DNA of 24,974 nt, taken from NCBI GenBank assembly GCA_003561815.1, contig PWVP01000196.1, positions 1 to 24,974 of the forward strand, given 5' to 3'. The position numbers and the translations under genes were made by a program. Of the stretch, positions 6,779-14,396 are shown one piece after another (the stretch's first letter is position 1; each line of letters begins with the position of its first letter). The DNA comes from Campylobacterota bacterium (lineage in GTDB: Bacteria; Campylobacterota; Campylobacteria; Campylobacterales; SZUA-545). The notes under the pieces are model-generated. The model was not told where the DNA came from and ran no database searches. It worked only from the letters and a program-made list of their open reading frames with translations.

Positions 6779-8112
6779 AGCTCTTTACCTTCACGGGCGA
6801 AAGTCCCGCTGAAGCGCTCAAACAGGCCCAACACGAGTGCGGCGAGGATGCACTGGTGGTCAACACCCGCGAAATACGCAAAAAGGGGCTGGGCCAAAGC
6901 GCTCTTTATGAGGTGGTTGTCGCCCTGGAGGAGGGAGGCTCTAGCCCAAAAAGTGCGTCCAAAACCCCCGCACCGGGACAGAGTGGACGATCGCCGCGCT
7001 TTGAGCAGAGCGATGACGATGTGCTGGTCAGCCTCTCAGAGGCGGCCAAACAGATTACCGAGATCGCCCGGGCCACCGAGTCCGCTCCGCCGCCACGGCA
7101 CCGAACCGCTGCCACCGCCCCCAAAAGCACCGCTGCTGCTGCTGCCACACCGCCCGCACCATCGCCGGCACCGCCTGCGCGCGAACAGATGGAGATCAAA
7201 GAGCTTCAAAAGGAGATTGGCAAGCTGGCCGATCGGGTAAAGCTGATTCAGAACATGGTGTGGGATAAGGGCAGTGACGATCGAAACGGTCTGGTCATCC
7301 CCTCGGAGTTTGCCGAGATCTACCGCATCAGCAAAAACAGCGGCATGGCCCCGGAGCATCTGGATACCATCATGCGGCTCACACTCGAGCATATGCCGCT
7401 TAATATGCGCGAAAACAGCGAAGCGGTGCGGCGCTACTTCAATGTGCTGCTGCGCAAGATGATTCCCATTCGCATCGAATCGCGCCTGAGTCGGCCCAAC
7501 AAAAAGGTGATGATGCTCGTCGGCCCCACCGGTGTGGGCAAAACCACCACCCTGGCCAAACTCGCCGCCCGCTACGCCTATCAGATGAGCGAGAAGTACA
7601 AGGTGGGGATTATTACGCTGGACACCTACCGGATCGGCGCAGTGGAGCAGCTGATGTATTACGCGAAGATGATGCGCTTAGGTATCGAGACGGTCCAGGA
7701 CCCGCTGGACTTCTCCTCGGCGCTGCAGTCGCTCAAACACTGCGACTATGTCCTGATCGACACCGCCGGCTGCTCGCAGCACGATCGCGAAAAGATCGGG
7801 CGCATCGGTCAGTTTCTCGATGCCGAAAAACAGACGAGTATCGATCTCTCACTGGTGCTTTCGAGCAATGTTAAGCTGGAAGATATGCGCGAAATCTACA
7901 AAAACTACGCCCCCCTAGGGATCGACACCGTGATCGCCACCAAACTGGATGAGACCTCGGGGATGGGGGCCTTTTTTAGCTTTATCCATGAGGCGAAAAA
8001 GCCGCTTAGCTACCTCTCGGTCGGCCAGGAGGTGCCTGACGATCTGGTGGTCGCCGATGCGGACTACTTCATCGGCTGCCTGCTCGATGGCTTTAAGCGC
8101 AAGGAGTCCTGA
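6775..8112 (+). CDS. flhF: FlhF, SRP-type GTPase for flagellar positioning
   Basis: FlhF marks the pole for flagellar assembly and helps activate flagellar genes in polar flagellates. The 445-residue product has the usual three parts. An N-terminal B domain starts MKLFTFTGESPAEALKQAQ. A low-complexity Ala/Pro linker covers about residues 95-140. The NG domain has G1 GPTGVGKTTTLAKLAARYA (from about 248), DTYRIGAVEQL, G3 DTAG and G4 ATKLDE. An in-frame ATG lies 30 bases earlier (6745), but the start at 6775 is preferred: it has AAGGAG immediately upstream, overlaps the folK stop as ATGA, and begins exactly where FlhF homologues begin. flhG follows with a one-base overlap, which fits their joint action. 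Confidence 0.96.
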   Translation: MKLFTFTGESPAEALKQAQHECGEDALVVNTREIRKKGLGQSALYEVVVALEEGGSSPKSASKTPAPGQSGRSPRFEQSDDDVLVSLSEAAKQITEIARATESAPPPRHRTAATAPKSTAAAAATPPAPSPAPPAREQMEIKELQKEIGKLADRVKLIQNMVWDKGSDDRNGLVIPSEFAEIYRISKNSGMAPEHLDTIMRLTLEHMPLNMRENSEAVRRYFNVLLRKMIPIRIESRLSRPNKKVMMLVGPTGVGKTTTLAKLAARYAYQMSEKYKVGIITLDTYRIGAVEQLMYYAKMMRLGIETVQDPLDFSSALQSLKHCDYVLIDTAGCSQHDREKIGRIGQFLDAEKQTSIDLSLVLSSNVKLEDMREIYKNYAPLGIDTVIATKLDETSGMGAFFSFIHEAKKPLSYLSVGQEVPDDLVVADADYFIGCLLDGFKRKES

Positions 8113-8978
8113 TGCAGCATCAAGCGCACAAACTCGAACAGATGGTCGGCAAAACCCCACCCAAAAACGGCCACACCCGCTTTCTGGCCATCACCAGCGG
8201 CAAGGGGGGTGTCGGCAAAACCACCATGAGCGCCAATATCGCCTTTTTAATGGCCAAATCCGGCTACAAGGTGGGGCTCTTTGATGCCGATATCGGCCTG
8301 GCCAATCTCGATGTCATCTTAGGGGTGCGACCCAAGAAGAACATTCTCAACCTCTTAAAAGGGGAGAGCAGCGTCGAGGAGATCTTGCTGCAGGTGGAGC
8401 CCAACCTCTGGCTGCTGCCCGGCGAGAGCGGCAGCGAGGTGTTTGAGTTTAGCGATCAGTTTCTACTGGAGCGTTTCTATAGCGAGGTTAAAAAGCTCGA
8501 CTTTCTGGACTACCTGATTCTCGATACCGGTGCAGGGATCTCAGAGCATGTGCAGATGTTTCTGGATGCGGCGGATGATGTGCTGGTGCTGAGCATCCCC
8601 GACCCGGCGGCCATCACCGATGCCTACGCCATGATCAAGGTGCTCTCCAAAAAACGCGATCGCCTCTTTTTTCTGCTCAACCAGGCCTCCAGCCCCAAAG
8701 AGGCCGAAAGCGTTATGGGCAAAATCCTAAAAGTCGCCAACGCCAACCTGCCCAATCTACAGATCGAGCCGGTGGGCTTCATGGGGCGCGATGGCGATGT
8801 GGAGCGGAGCATCAAACAGCGCTACCTCTTCAGCAAAGAGATCCCAAACTGCACCGCGACCAGCCGTCTTAATGACGCTGTTCGCACCCTGACCGCTAAA
8901 ATGGAACAGAAGGTGCTTGAAGAAAGGGAAGAGCGCGGTTTCTCAAGGTTTTTCAAGCGGCTCTTGAATCAGTTTTAA
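8112..8978 (+). CDS. flhG: FlhG, MinD-like ATPase regulating flagellar number
   Basis: FlhG (also FleN or YlxH) stimulates the FlhF GTPase and limits flagellar number; in Campylobacterota it also influences division-site placement. The 288-residue protein has the deviant Walker A SGKGGVGKTT (about residues 28-37), DADIGLANLDVILG (switch I and signature), LILDTGAGIS (Walker B region) and a C-terminal basic amphipathic tail (ERGFSRFFKRLLNQF), the likely membrane-targeting helix. The ATG shares a base with the flhF stop (TGATG), and AAGGAG lies 5 bases upstream within flhF. A 15-base gap separates it from the following membrane protein gene. Confidence 0.95.
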   Translation: MQHQAHKLEQMVGKTPPKNGHTRFLAITSGKGGVGKTTMSANIAFLMAKSGYKVGLFDADIGLANLDVILGVRPKKNILNLLKGESSVEEILLQVEPNLWLLPGESGSEVFEFSDQFLLERFYSEVKKLDFLDYLILDTGAGISEHVQMFLDAADDVLVLSIPDPAAITDAYAMIKVLSKKRDRLFFLLNQASSPKEAESVMGKILKVANANLPNLQIEPVGFMGRDGDVERSIKQRYLFSKEIPNCTATSRLNDAVRTLTAKMEQKVLEEREERGFSRFFKRLLNQF

Positions 8979-8993
8979 GCGGGGTGACAAGCC

Positions 8994-9335
8994 ATGATCA
9001 GGCCGGAGAACTTTATCTACTTTCTCACTGTCTGTGGTTTTTTCATCGGCGTTATCTTCTCGATGGTGGCCCCGATCGAGCCGGCAATGGTTTTATGGAC
9101 CACCATCTCCATCACAGCCGTCTTCTATATGATCGGACTGGCCAGCACCTCCTGGTTTATTAAGCATATCGACATCAAAGCCGCCTACACACTCAACCGC
9201 GACTACTACGAGGAGCAGCTGGACAAGGCGCGCGATCAGATCGAAAAGCGCGAGACCTACATCCGCGACTCCAGTCGCTTTATTCGCCAGCTTGAAGAGG
9301 AGATTTTGCAGAAAAAAGATGAGGATCTACTCTGA
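8994..9335 (+). CDS. Conserved small membrane protein with coiled-coil tail, between flhG and fliA
   Basis: This is a 113-residue protein of unknown function. Two transmembrane helices are evident (about residues 6-27 and 32-55). A charged cytoplasmic tail follows (about 60-113) with strong heptad character (YYEEQLDKARDQIEKRE and RFIRQLEEEILQKKDED), so a coiled coil is likely. The position matches Cj0062c of C. jejuni, which also lies between flhG and fliA, suggesting a flagellum-linked membrane role in this phylum. The ribosome site is a modest GGGGTGA before the ATG. The stop overlaps the fliA start as TGATG. No catalytic motif is present. Confidence 0.9.
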   Translation: MIRPENFIYFLTVCGFFIGVIFSMVAPIEPAMVLWTTISITAVFYMIGLASTSWFIKHIDIKAAYTLNRDYYEEQLDKARDQIEKRETYIRDSSRFIRQLEEEILQKKDEDLL

Positions 9336-10030
9336 TGGCAGCCACTAAGCCCCTGCAGGCGTACGCCTCCCAGCAGCAGCAGGCACAAAACGCCCTGGCC
9401 GTACAGTATCTTCCGGCGGTCAAAGCGATGGCCTACCGCCTAAAAGAGCGGCTTCCCGCCAGCGTCGATGCGAGCGATCTCATCTCCATAGGGGCCGAGG
9501 AGCTGATCAAGCTCGCTCGCCGCTACGATGCGGAGCTCAATGACTCCTTTTGGGGGTATGCTAAAAAGCGGGTTCATGGGGCGATGCTCGATTTTCTGCG
9601 CAGCCTCGATACGGTCAGCCGCAGCGATCGCCGCCTGATCAAAGAGGTGGAGCGCCAGGTGGTGCAGTACTTTAGCGACCACGACGAGGAGCCGAGCGAT
9701 GAGCAGCTGGCCGATATGATCGGTGAAGATCTCGCCAAAATCCAAAAAGCGCGCAACGCGGGGGAGGTCTGCTCTCTGATGCCGCTCGATGAGCAGCTGC
9801 AGATCTTTGGCGATGAGAACACCGAAAAGTCGGTGATGCACGATGAGCTCATCGATCAGGTGATGGCGACACTGGGCGAGATGACCGAACGCGATCAGAT
9901 GATTATCCAGCTCTACTTCTACGAGGAGCTCAACCTCAAAGAGATTAGTCACATTTTAGGTATCACCGAGTCGCGCATCTCGCAGATTATCAAAAGCGTT
10001 GCCCGCAAAATCCGCCAAAGGTTGGAGTAG
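9335..10030 (+). CDS. fliA: RNA polymerase sigma factor FliA (sigma-28)
   Basis: FliA directs transcription of late flagellar genes such as flagellin and is normally held by the anti-sigma factor FlgM, which is not in this window. The 231-residue protein has region 2 (LPAVKAMAYRLKERLPASVDASDLISIGAEELI, then FWGYAKKRVHGAMLDFLRSLD), region 3 and region 4. The region 4.2 helix-turn-helix is LKEISHILGITESRISQIIK near the C-terminus. The sequence lacks region 1.1, as expected for group 3 factors. Start and stop are tightly packed: TGATG with the upstream gene, and TAG directly abutting the fliM ATG. Confidence 0.95.
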   Translation: MAATKPLQAYASQQQQAQNALAVQYLPAVKAMAYRLKERLPASVDASDLISIGAEELIKLARRYDAELNDSFWGYAKKRVHGAMLDFLRSLDTVSRSDRRLIKEVERQVVQYFSDHDEEPSDEQLADMIGEDLAKIQKARNAGEVCSLMPLDEQLQIFGDENTEKSVMHDELIDQVMATLGEMTERDQMIIQLYFYEELNLKEISHILGITESRISQIIKSVARKIRQRLE

Positions 10031-11104
10031 ATGGCCGATATTCTCAGCCAGGAGGAGATTGACGCCCTTTTGGAGGCGGTCGATGATGATGACTCCTCCC
10101 CGGACGAGCTCTTCGATAAGGATCGTGCCAAACTCGAACAGCGCACCGTCACACTCTATGACTTTAAGCGGCCCAACCGGGTCAGCAAAGAGCAGCTGCG
10201 CGCCTTTCGATCGATTCACGACAAGATGGTGCGCACCCTCTCAGCCCAGATCTCCTCGGTGATGCGATCCATCGTGGAGATTCAGCTCCACTCGGTCGAT
10301 CAGATGACCTATGGTGAGTTTCTTATGTCGCTCCCCTCCCCTACGAGCTTTAATGTCTTCTCGGTCAAACCGCTCGAAGGCAGTGGCGTACTGGAGATCA
10401 ACCCCTCCATCGCCTTTCCGATGGTCGATCGGCTCCTGGGGGGCAAAGGCGAAGCGTACGATTCGAGCCGGGACTTTAGCGATATCGAGCTCAACCTTTT
10501 AGATACGATTTTGCGGGTGATTATGCAGAATCTCAAAGAGGCGTGGGCGCCGGTTACGGAGCTCTACCCTCTGGTAGAGGCTAAAGAGTCCAGCCCCAAT
10601 GTGATCCAGATCGTGGCCCAAAACGAGATTGTGGTGATGGTGGTGATGGAGATTATCATCGGCCACACCAGCGGGATGATGAACCTCTGCTATCCGGTGA
10701 TTGCGCTGGAGCCGGTACTGCCCAAGCTGGCCGCACGGGATATTATGGTCAGCGAAACCAGCTCGAAAAAGTCGCGTAACCGTGAGCTGAAAACCCTACT
10801 CGGTGGTGCGCGCGTCTGGCTGGAGGCGATTATCGGTGATGCACAGCTGAGCGTGAAAGAGATGCTGGAGCTCAAAGAGGGGGATATGCTTATCCTCGAT
10901 CGCCCGGCCGATGACACGGCGGTTCTCTGTGTGGATGGCGAAGATAAGTTTGTGGCCAAGCTGGGCTTAAGCCGCTACCGAAAAACCGTCGAGGTGGAGA
11001 AGGTGATCCGCACCGAACACGACGATGTGAAGGTGATTCTAGGTCGCCTCGAAGAGGAGCGGCGGCGTAAAATTCAAGCCTTCAAGGGTGAAGGAGGAGT
11101 GTAG
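10031..11104 (+). CDS. fliM: Flagellar motor switch protein FliM
   Basis: FliM forms the middle of the C-ring, binds CheY-P and changes the rotation sense. The 357 residues include the N-terminal CheY-binding helix LSQEEIDALLEAV (residues 5-17), an acidic linker, the CheC-like middle domain (about 45-240, with SLPSPTSFNVFSVKPL and PSIAFPMVDRLLGG) and a C-terminal FliN-like domain (about 255-335, with VWLEAIIGDAQLSVKEMLEL and GDMLILDRP). The ATG directly follows the fliA stop, and its ribosome site (AAAGGTTGGAG) lies within fliA. The 3' end overlaps the fliY GTG by one base. Length and domain order are normal. Confidence 0.96.
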   Translation: MADILSQEEIDALLEAVDDDDSSPDELFDKDRAKLEQRTVTLYDFKRPNRVSKEQLRAFRSIHDKMVRTLSAQISSVMRSIVEIQLHSVDQMTYGEFLMSLPSPTSFNVFSVKPLEGSGVLEINPSIAFPMVDRLLGGKGEAYDSSRDFSDIELNLLDTILRVIMQNLKEAWAPVTELYPLVEAKESSPNVIQIVAQNEIVVMVVMEIIIGHTSGMMNLCYPVIALEPVLPKLAARDIMVSETSSKKSRNRELKTLLGGARVWLEAIIGDAQLSVKEMLELKEGDMLILDRPADDTAVLCVDGEDKFVAKLGLSRYRKTVEVEKVIRTEHDDVKVILGRLEEERRRKIQAFKGEGGV

Positions 11105-11973
11105 TGACATTTGTAGAACTGCTGCTTAAAGAGATTGAGGGGACCATTAGCGGTCTTTTGGGGAGCCCCCCACAGGTGAGCCTTAAAGAGGAGGAGCTTT
11201 TAAACGAGCACTCCAATGTTATTCCACCTGCGGCGAGTATCGAGATTGAGGTCTCCGGCGATGCCACCGGCAAGGCCAAGGCGATTTTGAAGCCCGAGCT
11301 CGCCACGGCGCTGGCCGATATGATGGTCGGCGGGGATGGCGAAACCAAAGAGACGATGGATGATGACGATCTGGATGCGACCCAGGAGATTGTCTCCAAT
11401 ATCATGGGGGCGATCGGCAACTCTTTAGGGGCCCAAAACGAGCTGCCTAAATTGAGCTTCAAGGCTGAAAAGGCCGCCTTTATCAGCCCGGATCAGGAGA
11501 TCGCCATCGGGGATTTCGCCAAAATGCTCACCTTCGACTTCAGTATCGGAAGCGTTGAGAGTGTTTTGATGTTCTTAATCGATCAGACGGTGCTCGATGC
11601 GCTTGAAAAGAGCGATGAGCCCGGCGCAGAGGATGATGCGCCCGCCTATGTGCCGCCCCCCTCCTCCGGCGAAGGGGCGGATCCGGGCGCACCCTTGACC
11701 CCCGAAGAGCTCAAAAACATGCAGCTTCTGATGGATGTGCGCCTCACGGTGCGGGTGCGCATCGGACGCAAGCGGATGCTGCTTAGGGATGTGATCAATA
11801 TGGATATCGGCTCGATTGTGGAGCTCGATCAGCTGGCCAACGAGCCGCTCGATATTCTGGTGGACAATAAAAAGATCGCCGAGGGGGAGGTGGTGATTGT
11901 CGATGGCAACTTCGGTGTCCAGATCACCTCCATCGGCACCCGGCGCGAGCGGCTCGAACAGCTTAAGGGGTAG
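11104..11973 (+). CDS. fliY: Flagellar motor switch protein FliY (CheC-like plus FliN domains)
   Basis: FliY is a C-ring component that combines a CheC/CheX-like N-terminal domain (about residues 1-185) with a C-terminal FliN domain (about 210-285: RLTVRVRIGRKRMLLRDV, then GSIVELDQLANEPLDILVD and the terminal VQITSIGT). A Pro/Gly/acid-rich linker (about 188-208) joins them. The 289-residue length suits Campylobacterota FliY. The first CheC-type site is not canonical: the best match, QEIVSNIMGAIGNSL, has Glu and Asn four apart instead of three, so CheY-P phosphatase activity should not be assumed. The start is GTG, preceded by AAGGAGGAG. The 3' end overlaps the opposing MscS gene by 11 bases, and no terminator is seen. 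Confidence 0.93.
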   Translation: MTFVELLLKEIEGTISGLLGSPPQVSLKEEELLNEHSNVIPPAASIEIEVSGDATGKAKAILKPELATALADMMVGGDGETKETMDDDDLDATQEIVSNIMGAIGNSLGAQNELPKLSFKAEKAAFISPDQEIAIGDFAKMLTFDFSIGSVESVLMFLIDQTVLDALEKSDEPGAEDDAPAYVPPPSSGEGADPGAPLTPEELKNMQLLMDVRLTVRVRIGRKRMLLRDVINMDIGSIVELDQLANEPLDILVDNKKIAEGEVVIVDGNFGVQITSIGTRRERLEQLKG

Positions 11974-13195
11974 AGGGTGGCCGATCGGCGGCGACCAACG
12001 CGGTAAAGTCCCTACCGCTGGGGTTTTGAAACACCCGCAGGTCAAACTCCCCAAGCGCCACCAGGAGATGATCAAAGATATCGGCCTGAATCGCCTCGTA
12101 GTTCACCCAGGCGGTATCGGCCGTGAAGCAGTAGATCTCCAGCCCCAACCCCTGAGCTGTGGGGGCTAGCTGACGAACCATCAGGGTCATATCCTGCCGA
12201 AGCGCGCTATGCTGAGCCAGGTAGGCGCTGGCGTAGGCGCGAAAGGTGCCGATATTGCTTAAATGGCGCCCATTGAGCGGGCTACGGCCCGCCTCCGGGT
12301 GGGTGCGATTATAGGTTTCGATCGCCTCCTTTTTCTCCTGAAGATACCCCCTTAGTAGCGCCACCTGTTCAAGCCGCTCAATCTCCTCGGCGGTTAAAAA
12401 CCGAAAGCTGTTAATATCGAGCCAGATGGCGCGCATAATCCGGCGCCCGCCGCTTTGTTGCATCCCCCGCCAGTTTTTAAAGGCGTGCTCCACCAGCTTG
12501 TAGGTGGGGATGGTGATGATGGTGCGATCCCAGTTTTGCACCTGAATATGGTGTAGAGCGATATCGATTACGCCCCCATCGGCTCCAAAATGGGGCGCCT
12601 CTATCCAGTCACCCACCCGCACCAGATCGTTAGCCGCGATCTGTAAACTCGCCAAAAAGGAGAGGATTGTATCGCGAAAGATCAGCAGCAAAAGCGCCAT
12701 CAAGGCGCCCAGACCGCTCAAAACCCCCCAGGGCGAAACCCCAAGCAGTGTCGTAAAGACAATAATCACCCCAAAGAGGTAGACTATCAGCTTCACCAGC
12801 TGAACATACCCTTTGATGGGGTGGTGGGTTTTTAAAGGGAGCTGCTCGTAGATAGCCATCGTTGCCGAGAGGAGCCGCCCGATAAAGATCATCAAAACCA
12901 GCGTCAGATAGATGTGGCTTGCGCGCTCAAAGGGGATCTGATACCCCTCGGGTACCAGCAAAACGGCGTGGTAGAAGACAAGCGCCGGTGCAATCCAGCT
13001 TAGCATCTCCACCACACGGTGCTGTTTGAGCGCCTCGGTCGCATGGCGGGCCATGCGGCTGCTTAGACGGTGAATCAGCCGCACCAGAATCAGGCGCGTC
13101 AAGTGAAAGCTAATCCACGCTCCAGCGAGCACAAAAAGAGCGATCAGCGACCACTCCATCCAGGGGTTATCGATGGCGTTAATCCACTGGTTCAA
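11963..13195 (-). CDS. MscS-family mechanosensitive channel, YbdG type
   Basis: This is a predicted inner-membrane osmotic-stress channel. The 410-residue protein has several N-terminal transmembrane segments (residues about 15-35, 65-85, 90-110 and 130-150) before the pore-lining TM3 (LSGLGALMALLLLIFRDTI) and the MscS beta domain. The stretches VQNWDRTIITIPTYKLV, FKNWRGMQQSGGRRI, NIGTFRAY, MTLMVRQLAP and ESIQADIFDH-like YEAIQADIFDH closely match E. coli YbdG, a miniconductance (MscM-like) channel of almost the same length. The frame is closed by a stop four codons upstream, so the start is TTG 13195 (AAAGG seven bases before it) or ATG 13159. The TTG overlaps the HIT gene end by 17 bases, suggesting coupling. 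Confidence 0.92.
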   Translation of the reverse strand: MNQWINAIDNPWMEWSLIALFVLAGAWISFHLTRLILVRLIHRLSSRMARHATEALKQHRVVEMLSWIAPALVFYHAVLLVPEGYQIPFERASHIYLTLVLMIFIGRLLSATMAIYEQLPLKTHHPIKGYVQLVKLIVYLFGVIIVFTTLLGVSPWGVLSGLGALMALLLLIFRDTILSFLASLQIAANDLVRVGDWIEAPHFGADGGVIDIALHHIQVQNWDRTIITIPTYKLVEHAFKNWRGMQQSGGRRIMRAIWLDINSFRFLTAEEIERLEQVALLRGYLQEKKEAIETYNRTHPEAGRSPLNGRHLSNIGTFRAYASAYLAQHSALRQDMTLMVRQLAPTAQGLGLEIYCFTADTAWVNYEAIQADIFDHLLVALGEFDLRVFQNPSGRDFTALVAADRPPSTP

Positions 13196-13676
13196 AGTGC
13201 GCCTTTACCCCCTCAAGCAGCCGGTCGTAGATCGCCTCAAAGGCCACCCCATTAACCCGCGCCTGAGAGACGGTGGTGATAAAGTTGGTATCCCGCTCAA
13301 AGCGGGGAACCAGATGCAGATGCAGATGCTCGGCAATCCCCGCACCGGCGCTTGGGCCTAAGTTCATCCCCAGATTCACACCGTGGGCGCCAAAGTGCTC
13401 TTTAAGTAGTCGCGTACCCTGCTGGGCACGAATGGCCATGCGGTGCCAAGTGGCGCTACCCAACCCCTCTAGCGCATCAATATGGTGATGGGGAATCACC
13501 ATAAAATGCCCAGGGGTGTAGGGGTAGCGATTCATCACCACAAAGCAGTGCTCATCACGGTAGAGCACCTGATTGTCGTAATCGGCTTGAGGGTTCTGGG
13601 AGATGGCGCAGAAGACACACCCCTCGCTGCGGGCACTAAAGTAGGCGGCGCGCCAGGGGGCGTAGAGGTGCTCCAT
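13179..13676 (-). CDS. HIT-family nucleotide hydrolase or phosphorylase
   Basis: This histidine-triad protein is likely to act on dinucleoside polyphosphates (Ap4A-like) or nucleoside phosphoramidates in the cytosol. The 165-residue product has an N-terminal CVFCAI zinc-type cysteine pair, the nucleotide-binding stretch VVMNRYPYTPGHFMVIP followed by HHH, and the catalytic triad HLHLHLVPR near residue 125. The ATG at 13676 (MEHLYAPWRAAY) overlaps the moaE stop as TAATG and matches the usual start of the family; an in-frame codon eight residues upstream is less likely. It is encoded with moaE and moaD upstream and mscS downstream, and no functional link to molybdopterin is evident. Confidence 0.92.
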   Translation of the reverse strand: MEHLYAPWRAAYFSARSEGCVFCAISQNPQADYDNQVLYRDEHCFVVMNRYPYTPGHFMVIPHHHIDALEGLGSATWHRMAIRAQQGTRLLKEHFGAHGVNLGMNLGPSAGAGIAEHLHLHLVPRFERDTNFITTVSQARVNGVAFEAIYDRLLEGVKAHFEPVD

Positions 13677-14113
13677 TACCCCAGCAGACCACTGCCGCAC
13701 AGCGGCTGGCTGCGATCGGCGGCATAGATTCGCTCGCCGCCACGCAGATCGTATTTCCAGATGGGTGCATTGGCCTTAAAATCCTCCACGAAACGATCGA
13801 TGAGCTCCAGCGCCACGCGCCGCTTTGGCGAACTGACCGCTGCGATATAGGAGCTCTCAAAAAGCGGCACATCACCACAGGAGTGGGCCATCGCCACCTC
13901 GGCACCCCGCTTGGCCGCCTGCTCCTGCCAGTGGTTAAACCAGCGCTCCAGAAGGGGGCGGTAGAGATCGAAGCTCAGCCCCTCGATACCCCCCTCATCG
14001 CGCACCGTCCCCACGAAGGGGATAAAGGCGCCAAAGTTTCGACGCCGCTGCACCCCATACCAACGCTCTAAAATCCGGGGCACCTCAAGGGGGCCATCGT
14101 AAATCTCAAGCAC
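13676..14113 (-). CDS. moaE: Molybdopterin synthase catalytic subunit
   Basis: MoaE, with thiocarboxylated MoaD, converts cyclic pyranopterin monophosphate to molybdopterin. The recognisable parts are FGAFIPFVGTVRDEGGIEGL, LYRPLLERWF, MAHSCGDVPLFESSY and FKANAPIWKYD, whose first lysine corresponds to the catalytic residue of the family. GTG 14113 is chosen (product 145 residues, beginning MLEIYDG). It has GGAGGG about five bases upstream and follows the moaD TAG by one base. An earlier GTG at 14125 would overlap moaD by 11 bases and has no ribosome site. The usual 'HR-G' and 'HR' pairs of MoaE are partly replaced (HSCG, PKRR). Confidence 0.92.
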   Translation of the reverse strand: MLEIYDGPLEVPRILERWYGVQRRRNFGAFIPFVGTVRDEGGIEGLSFDLYRPLLERWFNHWQEQAAKRGAEVAMAHSCGDVPLFESSYIAAVSSPKRRVALELIDRFVEDFKANAPIWKYDLRGGERIYAADRSQPLCGSGLLG

Positions 14114-14114
14114 C

Positions 14115-14339
14115 CTACCCTCCACAAACCGGCGGCAAAAGGGTGACGCGATCGCCGCTTTTGAGCGGATGGGCTCTATCGGTGATCATCTCATCATTGA
14201 CCGCAACGGCACTGTTTTTCAGCCAGGGCTGAAGCGCGGCATCCTGTGCCAAAAAGGATGAGAGCTCCTCTAAAGAGCGCACCTCCAGCTCAATCGGCTC
14301 TTTACCGATCGGGCCTAAAAACTCAACCGTAACCACCAT
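14115..14339 (-). CDS. moaD: Molybdopterin synthase sulfur-carrier subunit
   Basis: This is a 74-residue ubiquitin-fold (beta-grasp) sulfur carrier. It ends in PPVCGG, the double glycine that is adenylated by MoeB and converted to a thiocarboxylate for donation to MoaE, and the preceding GDRVTLLPPV is typical. The ATG is preceded by AAAGGGG. moaE follows one base after the stop. A promoter is possible in the 57-base gap upstream (14340-14396), where CTATTAT occurs on the minus strand. CCCCT and AGGGG in the leader could form a weak hairpin that includes the ribosome site. Confidence 0.93.
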   Translation of the reverse strand: MVVTVEFLGPIGKEPIELEVRSLEELSSFLAQDAALQPWLKNSAVAVNDEMITDRAHPLKSGDRVTLLPPVCGG

Positions 14340-14396
14340 GCACCCCTTTATCTATCGTTAGGGGAAAATAATAGCAAAGGGGGCGTTCAAAACCGC

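Noticed and set aside
7090..7185. Ala/Pro-rich low-complexity stretch in flhF as a possible repeat or insertion.
   Set aside because: A variable Ala/Pro linker between the B and NG domains is normal for FlhF, and the frame continues unbroken.
14340..14396. Possible Moco riboswitch upstream of moaD.
   Set aside because: The 57-base gap is far too short for the Moco RNA motif and shows only a weak 5-bp stem.
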